From the NCBI GenBank assembly GCA_905205085.1, contig CAJLCG010000047.1:1-16296 (forward strand): 16,296 nucleotides of DNA, read 5' to 3'. A model generated the notes under the pieces. The model worked only from the letters and a program-made list of their open reading frames with translations, was not told the origin of the DNA and did not search any database. A program made the translations under genes and the position numbers. Source of the stretch: an uncultured Oscillospiraceae bacterium (GTDB lineage: Bacteria; Bacillota; Clostridia; Oscillospirales; Oscillospiraceae). Positions 1-6,520 of the stretch are shown piece after piece (within the stretch, counting starts at the first letter, position 1; every line of letters begins with the position of its first letter).

Positions 1-1155
1 CACGTGGCCAAGCCCGCCACCTGCGGCCTGTGCACCAACCACTGCTCCCTCACCGTCAACCAGTTTGACGGCGGGCGACGCTTCATCTCGGGCAACCGCT
101 GCTCCCGCCCCCTGGGCGAGGAGCCCAGCCACCTGCCCGACCTGATGCGCTACAAGTACGGAAAGCTCCGCGCTCTCCACGGCAAGGGCCAGGGAGACGG
201 TTCCCGTGGCAAGATCGGCATTCCTTTCGGTCTGAACATGTACGAGAACCTGCCCTTCTGGTTTGAGATGTTCACCCGTCTGAACTTTGAGGTGGTTCTC
301 TCTCCCGAGTCCTCCCGTAAGCTCTATTTGAAGGGCCAGCGCACCATCCCCTCCGACACGGTGTGCTACCCGGCCAAGCTGCTCCACGGCCATGTGGAGG
401 CCCTGGTGGAGGCGGGCGTGGACGCCATCTTCTATCCCTGTATGCCCTACAACTTCAACGAGGGCGTCAGTGACAACAACTATAACTGCCCTGTGGTGGC
501 CTACTACCCCGAGCTGCTGGCCGCCAACGTACCCAACCTGAAAAAAGTCCGTTACTTAAACCCCTACTTCGGCTTGCACCGTCCCAAGGACTTTGAGCGC
601 AAGGCCAGTGAGTGGTTCTTCAACGAGTTCCAGGTGCCCAAGCGGGAGACTGTGGCCGCCGCCAAGGCCGCCTATGCCGCCTACGACGCCTACAAGGAGG
701 ATCTCCGCGCCACCGGCCGCGCCTACATCGAGCAGGCCCGTGCCGAGGACCGGCCCATCCTGGTGGTGGCCGGACGCCCCTACCACATGGACCCGGAGAT
801 CAACCACGGCATCAACGACCTCATTACCTCCTTCGGCTTCATCCTGGTCACCGAGGACGCGGTGGCCTATTTGGAGGATAAGGCTCCCCGCCATGTGCTC
901 AACCAGTGGACCTACCACGCCCGCATGTATAACGCGGCCCGGTACGTGTGCACCCAGAAGGACATGGAGCTCATTCAGCTGGTCTCCTTCGGCTGCGGCA
1001 TCGACGCCATCACCGGCGACGAGATGCGCTCCATCCTGGAGCAGGGCGGCAAGCTCTATACCCAGCTGAAGATCGACGACATCAGCAACCTGGGCGCGGT
1101 CAAGATCCGCATCCGGTCCCTGATGGCCGCCATTGAGGCCCGCAAGGCCCAGTAA
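1..1155 (+). CDS. acyl-CoA dehydratase activase-like protein, C-terminal part (COG3580/DUF2229-type region), 5'-truncated by window
   Basis: Seen: the reading frame is open from the first base to a TAA at 1153-1155, giving 384 residues with no start in view. The GTG at position 4 has no ribosome binding site and sits mid-domain, so I treat the gene as cut by the window edge. The visible part begins with a cysteine cluster (C8, C11, C15 and C34, counting the first codon as 1) near GGRRFISGN. A DUF2229-like block follows from about residue 71 (KIGIPFGLNMYENLPFW), with further cysteines at 122, 147 and 163. Known: in full-length family members one or two BcrAD/BadFG ATPase domains precede this block, as in activators of 2-hydroxyacyl-CoA dehydratases, which drive ATP-dependent electron transfer to an Fe-S enzyme. 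Inferred: it acts in the cytosol with the HgdB-like protein starting 50 bp downstream. The physiological substrate is unknown. Confidence 0.85.
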   Translation, partial: HVAKPATCGLCTNHCSLTVNQFDGGRRFISGNRCSRPLGEEPSHLPDLMRYKYGKLRALHGKGQGDGSRGKIGIPFGLNMYENLPFWFEMFTRLNFEVVLSPESSRKLYLKGQRTIPSDTVCYPAKLLHGHVEALVEAGVDAIFYPCMPYNFNEGVSDNNYNCPVVAYYPELLAANVPNLKKVRYLNPYFGLHRPKDFERKASEWFFNEFQVPKRETVAAAKAAYAAYDAYKEDLRATGRAYIEQARAEDRPILVVAGRPYHMDPEINHGINDLITSFGFILVTEDAVAYLEDKAPRHVLNQWTYHARMYNAARYVCTQKDMELIQLVSFGCGIDAITGDEMRSILEQGGKLYTQLKIDDISNLGAVKIRIRSLMAAIEARKAQ

Positions 1156-1205
1156 GTTTTCCCCGCCTGAATAAGACGTTTGATATCGAGAAAGGAAACA
1201 TCTCT

Positions 1206-2543
1206 ATGGCTAAGCTTGTGTATGATGAAACCGGCCGTCTGCTCTTTACGAAGGAGATGAAGGAGGAGTACACCCTTCTGATGCCCCAGATGCTCCCCGT
1301 CCACTTTGGCATGATGCAGAAGCTGCTGCAAAACCAGGGCTACAAGGTGGATATGCTCACCACCAACCACCGCGGCATCGTGGACGAGGGCCTCAAGTAC
1401 GTCCACAATGACACCTGCTACCCCGCCCTGCTGGTCATCGGCCAGCTCATCGACGCGGTAAAGCACGGCGGTTATGACCCCCACAAGGTGGGCCTGCTGA
1501 TCACCCAGACCGGCGGCGGCTGCCGGGCCAGCAACTACATCCACCTGCTGCGCAAAGCCCTGGAGAAGGCCGACATGGCCTACATCCCCGTGGTCTCCGT
1601 CAACCTGTCCGGTCTGGAGAAGAACCCCGGCTTCAACCTGACTCTCCCCTTCATCCGCAAGGCGGTGTACGCCATGATGTACGGTGACATCATCGTCAAC
1701 GTGGCCAACCAGGTGCGTCCCTACGAGGTCAATGCCGGCGAGACCGACGCCATGATCGATGCCTGGTCCCACCAGCTGGTCAACGGCTTCGAGCAGGGCA
1801 AGGGCATGAGCCGCGCCCAGATGCGCAAGATCTTCGCTCAGATCTGCGACGACTTTGCCTCCATCCCCGTTCAGGGCGAGCCCAAGATCCGTGTTGGCAT
1901 CGTGGGTGAGATCTACGTAAAGTTTGCCCCCCTGGGCAACAACAACCTGGAGAAGTTCCTGCTCAGCGAGGGTGTGGAGCCTGTGGTCCCCGGCCTCACC
2001 GACTTTATCATCTTCAAGATCTACAACCGCGTCTCTGACGTGGACCTGTACGGCGGCAAGTGGATCAAGAAGGCGGCCTGCAAGGCCTTTATGTCCTACA
2101 TTGAGGGCTGCCAGAAGGATATGATCCAGGCCCTGGAGAACTCCCACCGCTTCCGCGCCCCCGGCACCTTCCAGGATCTGCACAAGCTGGTGAAGGGTTA
2201 CCTGGGGGACGGCAACAAGATGGGCGAGGGCTGGCTGCTCACCGCCGAGATGCTGGAGCTCATCCACTCCGGCACCAACAACATCGTCTGCACCCAGCCC
2301 TTCGGCTGCCTGCCCAACCACATCGTGGGCAAGGGCATGATCCGCAAGCTGAAGGACGACTACCCCACCAGCAACATTGTGGCCATCGATTACGATCCCG
2401 GTGCCACCAAGATCAACCAGGAAAACCGCATCAAGCTGATGCTGGCCAATGCCAAGGGTCTCTCCCACCAGGAGACCGCCGCGCCCCGTGCCGCCGCCCA
2501 GGAGGGCAGCCGCACCCTTACCCACGCCGGCGCTCACGCTTGA
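1206..2543 (+). CDS. HgdB-like 2-hydroxyacyl-CoA dehydratase-related protein (COG3581-type), partner of the upstream activase
   Basis: A 445-residue soluble protein. The ATG at 1206 follows GAGAAAGGAAAC with suitable spacing, 50 bp after the stop of the activase-like gene, so the two are almost certainly co-transcribed. Seven cysteines are visible (C71 in NDTCYPA, C106 in GGGCRAS, C214, C292, C302, C362, C368). Those in TCYP, GGCR and the CTQPFGC pair look like cluster-binding candidates. Known: related proteins are often fused to the activase in one polypeptide of about 1400 residues. HgdB-fold proteins bind [4Fe-4S] or double-cubane clusters that receive electrons from the activase. Inferred: this pair is an ATP-driven low-potential reductase or dehydratase of unknown substrate. 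The last 25 or so residues (after ANAKGLS) are Ala/Gly/Arg/His-rich and look like a disordered tail outside the family core. A canonical HgdA/HgdB dehydratase is less likely. Confidence 0.85.
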   Translation: MAKLVYDETGRLLFTKEMKEEYTLLMPQMLPVHFGMMQKLLQNQGYKVDMLTTNHRGIVDEGLKYVHNDTCYPALLVIGQLIDAVKHGGYDPHKVGLLITQTGGGCRASNYIHLLRKALEKADMAYIPVVSVNLSGLEKNPGFNLTLPFIRKAVYAMMYGDIIVNVANQVRPYEVNAGETDAMIDAWSHQLVNGFEQGKGMSRAQMRKIFAQICDDFASIPVQGEPKIRVGIVGEIYVKFAPLGNNNLEKFLLSEGVEPVVPGLTDFIIFKIYNRVSDVDLYGGKWIKKAACKAFMSYIEGCQKDMIQALENSHRFRAPGTFQDLHKLVKGYLGDGNKMGEGWLLTAEMLELIHSGTNNIVCTQPFGCLPNHIVGKGMIRKLKDDYPTSNIVAIDYDPGATKINQENRIKLMLANAKGLSHQETAAPRAAAQEGSRTLTHAGAHA

Positions 2544-2560
2544 TCTGCTTTATCAACAAA

Positions 2561-2594
2561 AAACGGCAGGCCGCAAACGGCCTGCTGTTTTTTT
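2561..2594 (+). terminator. Rho-independent terminator after the HgdB-like gene
   Basis: Arms 2561-2573 and 2578-2590 pair over 13 bp with one G-U pair, around a CAAA tetraloop, and a run of T follows. The A-run on the 5' side means it could also stop transcription from the other strand. It lies 18 bp after the stop codon of the preceding gene and ends the two-gene unit. Confidence 0.9.
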
Positions 2595-2629
2595 GCCTCT
2601 CTCCGGCCTTGTAAGGCCCTCTCACGCCC

Positions 2630-2658
2630 TTGACGGCCCAGGGGTATTCTGATATACT
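2630..2658 (+). promoter_or_regulatory. Sigma-A promoter of the MATE transporter unit
   Basis: TTGACG at 2630-2635 and TATACT at 2653-2658 are separated by exactly 17 bp. Transcription would begin near 2664-2666, just before the structured leader. The promoter follows the upstream terminator, so the transporter is an independent transcription unit. Confidence 0.75.
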
Positions 2659-2664
2659 GAGGCA

Positions 2665-2761
2665 CAAGACAGCGCCATCCGTGCCCACGGGCCCGTCGAT
2701 CCCCACGGATGGATATTTCAGTTGGTAACACGGGCTCCCAGGGGGGAGCTCGTGTTTTTTT
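2665..2761 (+). promoter_or_regulatory. Candidate guanidine-IV (mepA-motif) riboswitch in the MATE gene leader
   Basis: Seen: the leader starts with a hairpin whose 9-bp stem is perfect (CCATCCGTG at 2675-2683 with CACGGATGG at 2704-2712) and encloses a 20-nt loop. Within that loop GGGCCCGT (2689-2696) can pair with ACGGGCTC (2730-2737; eight pairs, one G-U). The second segment is part of the 5' arm of the intrinsic terminator at 2727-2761. Loop pairing and terminator folding therefore exclude each other, the layout of a transcription antitermination switch with a pseudoknot. Known: the mepA motif, shown to be the fourth class of guanidine riboswitch, lies upstream of MepA-type MATE genes in Clostridia and controls a terminator through such a loop interaction. 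Inferred: ligand binding would favour read-through. The class call rests on context and architecture; I could not score it against a covariance model. Confidence 0.6.
2727..2761 (+). terminator. Intrinsic terminator inside the MATE leader (attenuator)
   Basis: Arms AACACGGGCTCCC (2727-2739) and GGGAGCTCGTGTT (2744-2756) pair over 13 bp with one G-U, around a four-base loop, and the T-run extends to 2761. No gene stops between the promoter at 2630-2658 and this site. It ends 25 bp before the MATE start codon, so it most likely acts as a regulated attenuator. Confidence 0.85.
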
Positions 2762-2786
2762 ATTCAAAAGAAAGGAACGAGATCTC

Positions 2787-4130
2787 ATGGAACAACACAA
2801 CAACATTCTGGGCACCATGCCGGTGCGGAAGCTGGTGCTTACCATGTCCTCGCCCATCATGCTCTCCATGCTCATGGGTGCCATCTATAACCTGGTGGAC
2901 AGCATCTATGTGGCCCAGGTCAGCGACCTGGATTTTCTGGCCCTGTCCTACGCCTACCCGGTACAGCTGATGATCGTGGCCTTCTGCGCCGGCCTGGGGG
3001 TGGGCTTTAACGCAATCCTGGCCAAGCGGCTGGGCGAGGGGCGTTTGGACGACGCGGTCAATGCCGCCTGCCACGGCTTTTTGCTCTACGGCGGGGTGTG
3101 GCTGCTGGCTCTGATCTTTGCCCTGGTGGGCTGCACCCCCTTCTTCCAAAGCTGCTCGGACAACCCGGTGGTGGTCCAGTCGGGCATTGCCTATCTCACC
3201 ATCTGCTGCGGATTGTCCATCGGCCTTTGCATGCAGTTTCTCTGTGAGCGCATTCTCCAGTCCACTGGCCACCCCGCCGGGTTTATGATCGTCCAGGGCT
3301 CGGGGGCGCTGCTGAACATTGTGCTGGACCCCATCTTCATCTTTATCTTTGACATGGGCGTGGTGGGAGCCGCCGTGGCTACCGTGATCGGGCAGATTTC
3401 CGGTGCCTGCATCGGCTTCTTCCTCCTGTGGCGAATCCGCCACAGCTTCCCCCTCTCCCCCCGCCGCTTCCGCTTCTCCTCCGATCTCACCGGCGAGATC
3501 CTTCGCATTGCCGCCCCCGCCATTGTGATGCAGTCTCTGTCCAGCTTTATGACTTTGGGGCTCAACCAGATCATGAACCTGTGGTCGGAGACCGGGGTGT
3601 TCGTGCTGGGGGTCTACTTCAAGATCCAGTCCTTCGTGTTCATGCCCATCTTCGGAGTGAACAGCGGTCTCATCCCCATCATCAGCTACAACTACGGCGC
3701 AAAAAGCGCCTCCCGCATTTCCCAGTCCATTCGCTTCGGCCTTCAGCTGGGGGTAGGAACCGGCCTGGCAGGCACGGTGATCCTCTCTCTGGCTGCCTCT
3801 CCCCTGCTGCGCTGGTGTTTCCAGGCCCCGGAGGACGCCATTCTCATGGGTGTCCCAGCCCTTCGTATGACCGCTCTGGCCTTTGCTGTGGCCTCGGTAA
3901 GCATCGTGCTCTCCGCCGCATTTCAGTCCCTGGACCGCAGCAGCTGTTCGCTGCTGGTCTCCCTGCTGCGTCAGATCATCTTCCTGCTTCCCATCGCCCT
4001 GCTGCTCATCCGAGTCAAGCCGGAGCTGGTGTGGCTGTGCTTCCTGCTCTCCGAAGTACTCACCACCGCCATTGCTATTCCTCTCTACCGCAAAACGGTT
4101 GTTCCCCGCATCCAGGCTCTGAAGCAATAA
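2787..4130 (+). CDS. MATE family multidrug/cation efflux transporter, MepA-like
   Basis: A 447-residue inner-membrane protein of normal length for the MATE family, with the usual run of about 12 hydrophobic segments. Family signatures include ERILQSTG (154-161), NIVLDPIFIF (177-186) and the strongly conserved FMPIFGVNSGLIPIISYNYG (285-304). The ATG at 2787 was chosen because AAAGGAACGAG lies just upstream. The frame stays open to an ATG at 2709, but that codon falls within the leader hairpin and lacks a Shine-Dalgarno. Known: MATE proteins export cationic compounds using Na+ or H+ gradients. Inferred: the substrate may include guanidine or guanidinium-like compounds, because of the leader. 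Transcription is probably controlled by attenuation in that leader, and a strong terminator follows. MepA is the closest named group, but specificity cannot be read from the sequence. Confidence 0.93.
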   Translation: MEQHNNILGTMPVRKLVLTMSSPIMLSMLMGAIYNLVDSIYVAQVSDLDFLALSYAYPVQLMIVAFCAGLGVGFNAILAKRLGEGRLDDAVNAACHGFLLYGGVWLLALIFALVGCTPFFQSCSDNPVVVQSGIAYLTICCGLSIGLCMQFLCERILQSTGHPAGFMIVQGSGALLNIVLDPIFIFIFDMGVVGAAVATVIGQISGACIGFFLLWRIRHSFPLSPRRFRFSSDLTGEILRIAAPAIVMQSLSSFMTLGLNQIMNLWSETGVFVLGVYFKIQSFVFMPIFGVNSGLIPIISYNYGAKSASRISQSIRFGLQLGVGTGLAGTVILSLAASPLLRWCFQAPEDAILMGVPALRMTALAFAVASVSIVLSAAFQSLDRSSCSLLVSLLRQIIFLLPIALLLIRVKPELVWLCFLLSEVLTTAIAIPLYRKTVVPRIQALKQ

Positions 4131-4141
4131 AATGAGCATAA

Positions 4142-4172
4142 AAAAACGGCTCCCCGTTGGGGAGCCGTTTTT
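4142..4172. terminator. Bidirectional terminator between convergent genes
   Basis: The perfect inverted repeat AAAAACGGCTCCCC (4142-4155) / GGGGAGCCGTTTTT (4159-4172) has a GTT loop. A-rich sequence on the left and T-rich on the right give a U-tract on either strand. It serves the MATE gene on the plus strand and the membrane-protein gene on the minus strand. Confidence 0.92.
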
Positions 4173-4178
4173 CTATAC

Positions 4179-4949
4179 TTAGATCATCTTCACAGTATAA
4201 TACACCAGCAGAGCGAACAGCCAAGCTACCATGGCATACAGCAGGTAGTAGGACAGAGAGCCGCCCACCAGAGCAGCCAGAGCGATCACAACCAAGCTGA
4301 CCGCAAAGCTGAGAAATACCAGGGAGTAGTTGGCCTCGGCGGGAAGCAGACGCGCCTTCCCCTGACCCAGCTGCAGCAGACCACCCTTCTGCTTCATCAC
4401 AAACAGGCCAGCGGCCAGCAGCACCAGCACCACCACAGTCAGGATAGTGTACAGGCTGAGAGGGGCGGTATGACGCACAAACCACAGGCCCAGCAGGCCC
4501 AGGCCGCTGAGCAGCGCGGAGAAGAAAAACTCACGCTGATACAGGTAGTACACCAGAGCCAGAGCAGCCCAAGCAGGGACCAGCCAGAACAGCATGCGCA
4601 GGCCGGAATCCTTAAACTGCAAAATCACATGGCTGCACAGCAGCAGAGCAGCCGCAGCAATGGACAGCACACCGGGCAGTACCGCCTTTCCATTCTTGGA
4701 AAGCTGGAACAGCATCCAAACCACACAAATCACTACGGCAGCCAGGCTGACCCAGCGCAGGCCAATCAGCGCAGCCTGGATGGCAACCGCACGGTTGATC
4801 GATTCCACGCTGGAGTTAAAATTGATATAGTAACGATTTACCAGTACCAGCAGAAATTCCAGAATAATGGAAACACCGACCCAAATCAGAGCCTTATTCA
4901 GCGCCCGGTCTTCCTGGCGGCGACGGGCCTCTCTCTCATTTCTATCCAT
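4179..4949 (-). CDS. Uncharacterised multi-pass membrane protein (about 8 TM segments)
   Basis: I do not recognise this family. The 256-residue product starts with a very charged cytoplasmic segment (MDRNEREARRRQEDRALNK). About eight hydrophobic stretches follow, beginning with ALIWVGVSIILEFLLVLVN and ending near LSYYLLYAMVAWLFALLVYY. Loops are short and I see no soluble domain, signal peptide or catalytic motif. The ATG at 4949 was preferred because AAGGAG lies about 11 bp upstream. An upstream in-frame ATG at 5000 lacks a ribosome binding site and adds a non-membrane extension. The gene stands alone, converging on the MATE gene and sharing its terminator. The adjacent aspartokinase gene appears to have its own terminator. 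Function unknown. Confidence 0.8.
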   Translation of the reverse strand: MDRNEREARRRQEDRALNKALIWVGVSIILEFLLVLVNRYYINFNSSVESINRAVAIQAALIGLRWVSLAAVVICVVWMLFQLSKNGKAVLPGVLSIAAAALLLCSHVILQFKDSGLRMLFWLVPAWAALALVYYLYQREFFFSALLSGLGLLGLWFVRHTAPLSLYTILTVVVLVLLAAGLFVMKQKGGLLQLGQGKARLLPAEANYSLVFLSFAVSLVVIALAALVGGSLSYYLLYAMVAWLFALLVYYTVKMI

Positions 4950-5004
4950 GTGTTTTGATTCTCCTTGCCTATCAGGACAAACTGCCCTTATTCCAAACAA
5001 AACA

Positions 5005-5010
5005 AGTATA
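5005..5010 (-). promoter_or_regulatory. Possible -10 element for the membrane-protein gene
   Basis: On the minus strand TATACT lies about 56 bp upstream of the ATG at 4949, in an AT-rich stretch. No good -35 hexamer is found 16-18 bp further upstream, so this is tentative. Confidence 0.3.
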
Positions 5011-5159
5011 TTTTCCTTATGAAAACGCGTTGGTTATCCAGTCGATTTATTATTTTACCAGAAGTCAGCTTCTTTTGCAACACAAAAAAAGGAAAAAAAC
5101 ACTTTGATTCCCGTCTTTCGGCAGAAATATTGTTTTTTTGAGCATCTGCACCATTTTTC

Positions 5160-5215
5160 TTGAAAACAGGATGGGAAACTATGCACTTCCACAGTTTCCC
5201 ATCCCAGAATTTCAA
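5160..5215 (-). terminator. Terminator-like hairpin after the aspartokinase gene
   Basis: A perfect 12-bp stem, 5169-5180 with 5193-5204, encloses a 12-nt loop. TTGAAA/TTTCAA at 5160-5165 and 5210-5215 can extend it imperfectly. Read on the minus strand, a TGTTTTC tail follows the inner stem. It lies within 30 to 65 bp after the stop of the aspartokinase gene and likely ends the operon. Confidence 0.65.
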
Positions 5216-5233
5216 TATGGATCTTTGACTTAA

Positions 5234-5722
5234 TCAGTTGGCGCTTCCAAACTCATTGAAGAAACGGTCGTGAATGGCCTGAACAGCCCGGTCCGCGTCC
5301 CGCTCATCCACCAGGACAGAGACCTTGATCTCGCTGGTGGAAATCATGTTGATGTTGATGCCGGCAGAGGAGAGAGCCTCAAACATCTTGCAGGCCACGC
5401 CGGCGTTGTTCACCATGCCGGCGCCCACGATGGACACCTTGGCCACCTGGTTGTTGGCTTCCATGGACTTAAAGCCGATGTAATCCTTGTTCTCCTCCAG
5501 GATCTTCTGGGCCTCCTCCGAGTCGCCCCGGGCCACGGTGAAGCTGATGTCCTTGCTCTCATCCCGGCCGATGGACTGGAGAATGATGTCTACGTTGATG
5601 TTCTTCTTGGCCAGCAGAGAGAAGATCTTAAAGGCGGTGCCGGGCTCGTCAGCCAGGCCGATGAGGGCTAGCCGGGCCACATTCTTATCCTTCGCAACGC
5701 CGCTGACGTGAGTCTTTTCCAT
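5234..5722 (-). CDS. Probable internal-start product: aspartokinase beta (regulatory) subunit
   Basis: Codon 247 of the aspartokinase gene is an ATG at 5722. It is preceded by AAGGAGG (plus-strand complement 5734-5740) with an 11-nt spacer; this is as strong as the Shine-Dalgarno of any gene here. Translation from it would give a 162-residue protein made of the two ACT domains only. Known: Bacillus subtilis aspartokinase II is an alpha2/beta2 enzyme whose roughly 163-residue beta subunit is made from an internal in-frame start at the same place in the chain. Inferred: the same dual translation happens here. The motif is written in the codons for Lys-Glu-Val, so chance conservation of those residues is the main alternative. 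Confidence 0.6.
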   Translation of the reverse strand: MEKTHVSGVAKDKNVARLALIGLADEPGTAFKIFSLLAKKNINVDIILQSIGRDESKDISFTVARGDSEEAQKILEENKDYIGFKSMEANNQVAKVSIVGAGMVNNAGVACKMFEALSSAGININMISTSEIKVSVLVDERDADRAVQAIHDRFFNEFGSAN

Positions 5723-6460
5723 GGTTTTGACAACCTCCTTGACTTTTGTACCGGGATTACCCGTGAGACTGGAGAGGACCTCCAGATTGACGTTATAGCG
5801 CTTGGCCATCTCCACCGAGCGGTTGTGGAGCACCTGGGCGCCCAGGCTGGCCAGCTCCAGCATCTCGTCAAAGGTGATCTCTTCCAGCTTCTTGGCCCCT
5901 TTGACCAGACGGGGGTCGGCGGTATACACGCCGTCCACATCGGTGTAGATCTGGCACAGGTCGGCGTGGAGCGCAGCAGCCAGAGCCACCGCAGAGGTAT
6001 CGGAGCCGCCGCGGCCCAGGGTGGTGATGTCGCCGTACTTGTTGATACCCTGGAAGCCGGCCACCAGAACGATCTTCTTCTTATCCAGCTCGTTCTGGAT
6101 GCGCTCGGTCTGCACCCGCTTGATGCGGGCCACGCTGTAAGCAGAATCGGTGTTCACACCGGCCTGCCAGCCGGTGAGGGAGACCACCTGATAGCCCATG
6201 GCCTCAATGGCCATGGCGCACAGGGCGATGGAGATCTGCTCACCGGAGGACAGGAGCATATCCATCTCCCGCTTGGACGGGTGACGATTGATCTCCTGGG
6301 CCTTCTCGATCAGGTCGTCGGTGGTGTCGCCCTGAGCAGAGAGCACCACCACCACGCTGTGGCCCTTGCGGTAGGTCTCGGTAATGATCCGGGCTACATT
6401 GCGCACCCGGTCCGCGTTGGCGACGGAGCTGCCGCCGAATTTTTGTACAATCAGTGCCAT
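5234..6460 (-). CDS. lysC: Aspartate kinase (aspartokinase II type, two ACT domains)
   Basis: A 408-residue cytosolic enzyme that phosphorylates aspartate, the first step toward lysine, threonine, methionine and diaminopimelate. The kinase domain spans about residues 1-245, with KFGGSS (7-12), the GRGGSDT loop (149-155) and YTDVDGVYTADPR (172-184). Two ACT domains follow (about 266-340 and 345-405), the second including SIVGAGMVNNAGV and NINMISTSEIKVSVLV. The ATG at 6460 is preceded by GGAGGG at good spacing. It is the last gene of an operon, 60 bp after homoserine dehydrogenase. Known: ACT domains of this type bind lysine and/or threonine for feedback control, and Bacillus aspartokinase II has the same length. 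An in-frame internal start for a beta subunit is annotated separately. I see no lysine riboswitch before the gene. The symbol ask is also used. Confidence 0.96.
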   Translation of the reverse strand: MALIVQKFGGSSVANADRVRNVARIITETYRKGHSVVVVLSAQGDTTDDLIEKAQEINRHPSKREMDMLLSSGEQISIALCAMAIEAMGYQVVSLTGWQAGVNTDSAYSVARIKRVQTERIQNELDKKKIVLVAGFQGINKYGDITTLGRGGSDTSAVALAAALHADLCQIYTDVDGVYTADPRLVKGAKKLEEITFDEMLELASLGAQVLHNRSVEMAKRYNVNLEVLSSLTGNPGTKVKEVVKTMEKTHVSGVAKDKNVARLALIGLADEPGTAFKIFSLLAKKNINVDIILQSIGRDESKDISFTVARGDSEEAQKILEENKDYIGFKSMEANNQVAKVSIVGAGMVNNAGVACKMFEALSSAGININMISTSEIKVSVLVDERDADRAVQAIHDRFFNEFGSAN

Positions 6461-6520
6461 ATATTCTATCCCTCCAAGGTTGATGAAATCACAGGACTGC
6501 TCTGTATTCTATGCACATGC

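Larger units (their letters stand above)
4950..5233. other. AT-rich intergenic region
   Basis: This stretch is much richer in A and T than its neighbours. It holds a possible -10 element and Shine-Dalgarno for the membrane-protein gene, and the terminator-like hairpin of the aspartokinase operon. A 75-codon minus-strand frame at 4988-5215 has no ribosome binding site, an unusual Lys/Phe-rich composition and overlaps the terminator hairpin, so I do not call it a gene. Confidence 0.6.

Noticed and set aside
2656..2722. Pairing of ACTGAGG (2656-2662) with TTTCAGT (2716-2722) as an outer stem of the MATE leader
   Set aside because: The first strand overlaps the -10 hexamer and lies upstream of the predicted transcription start, so it would not be in the RNA.
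2709..2786. Earlier in-frame ATG for the MATE transporter
   Set aside because: It lies inside the leader hairpin and upstream of the intrinsic terminator, with no ribosome binding site. The ATG at 2787 has one and gives the usual family N-terminus.
4988..5215. 75-codon minus-strand frame in the AT-rich gap
   Set aside because: No ribosome binding site, overlaps the aspartokinase terminator hairpin, and the residue composition follows base composition.
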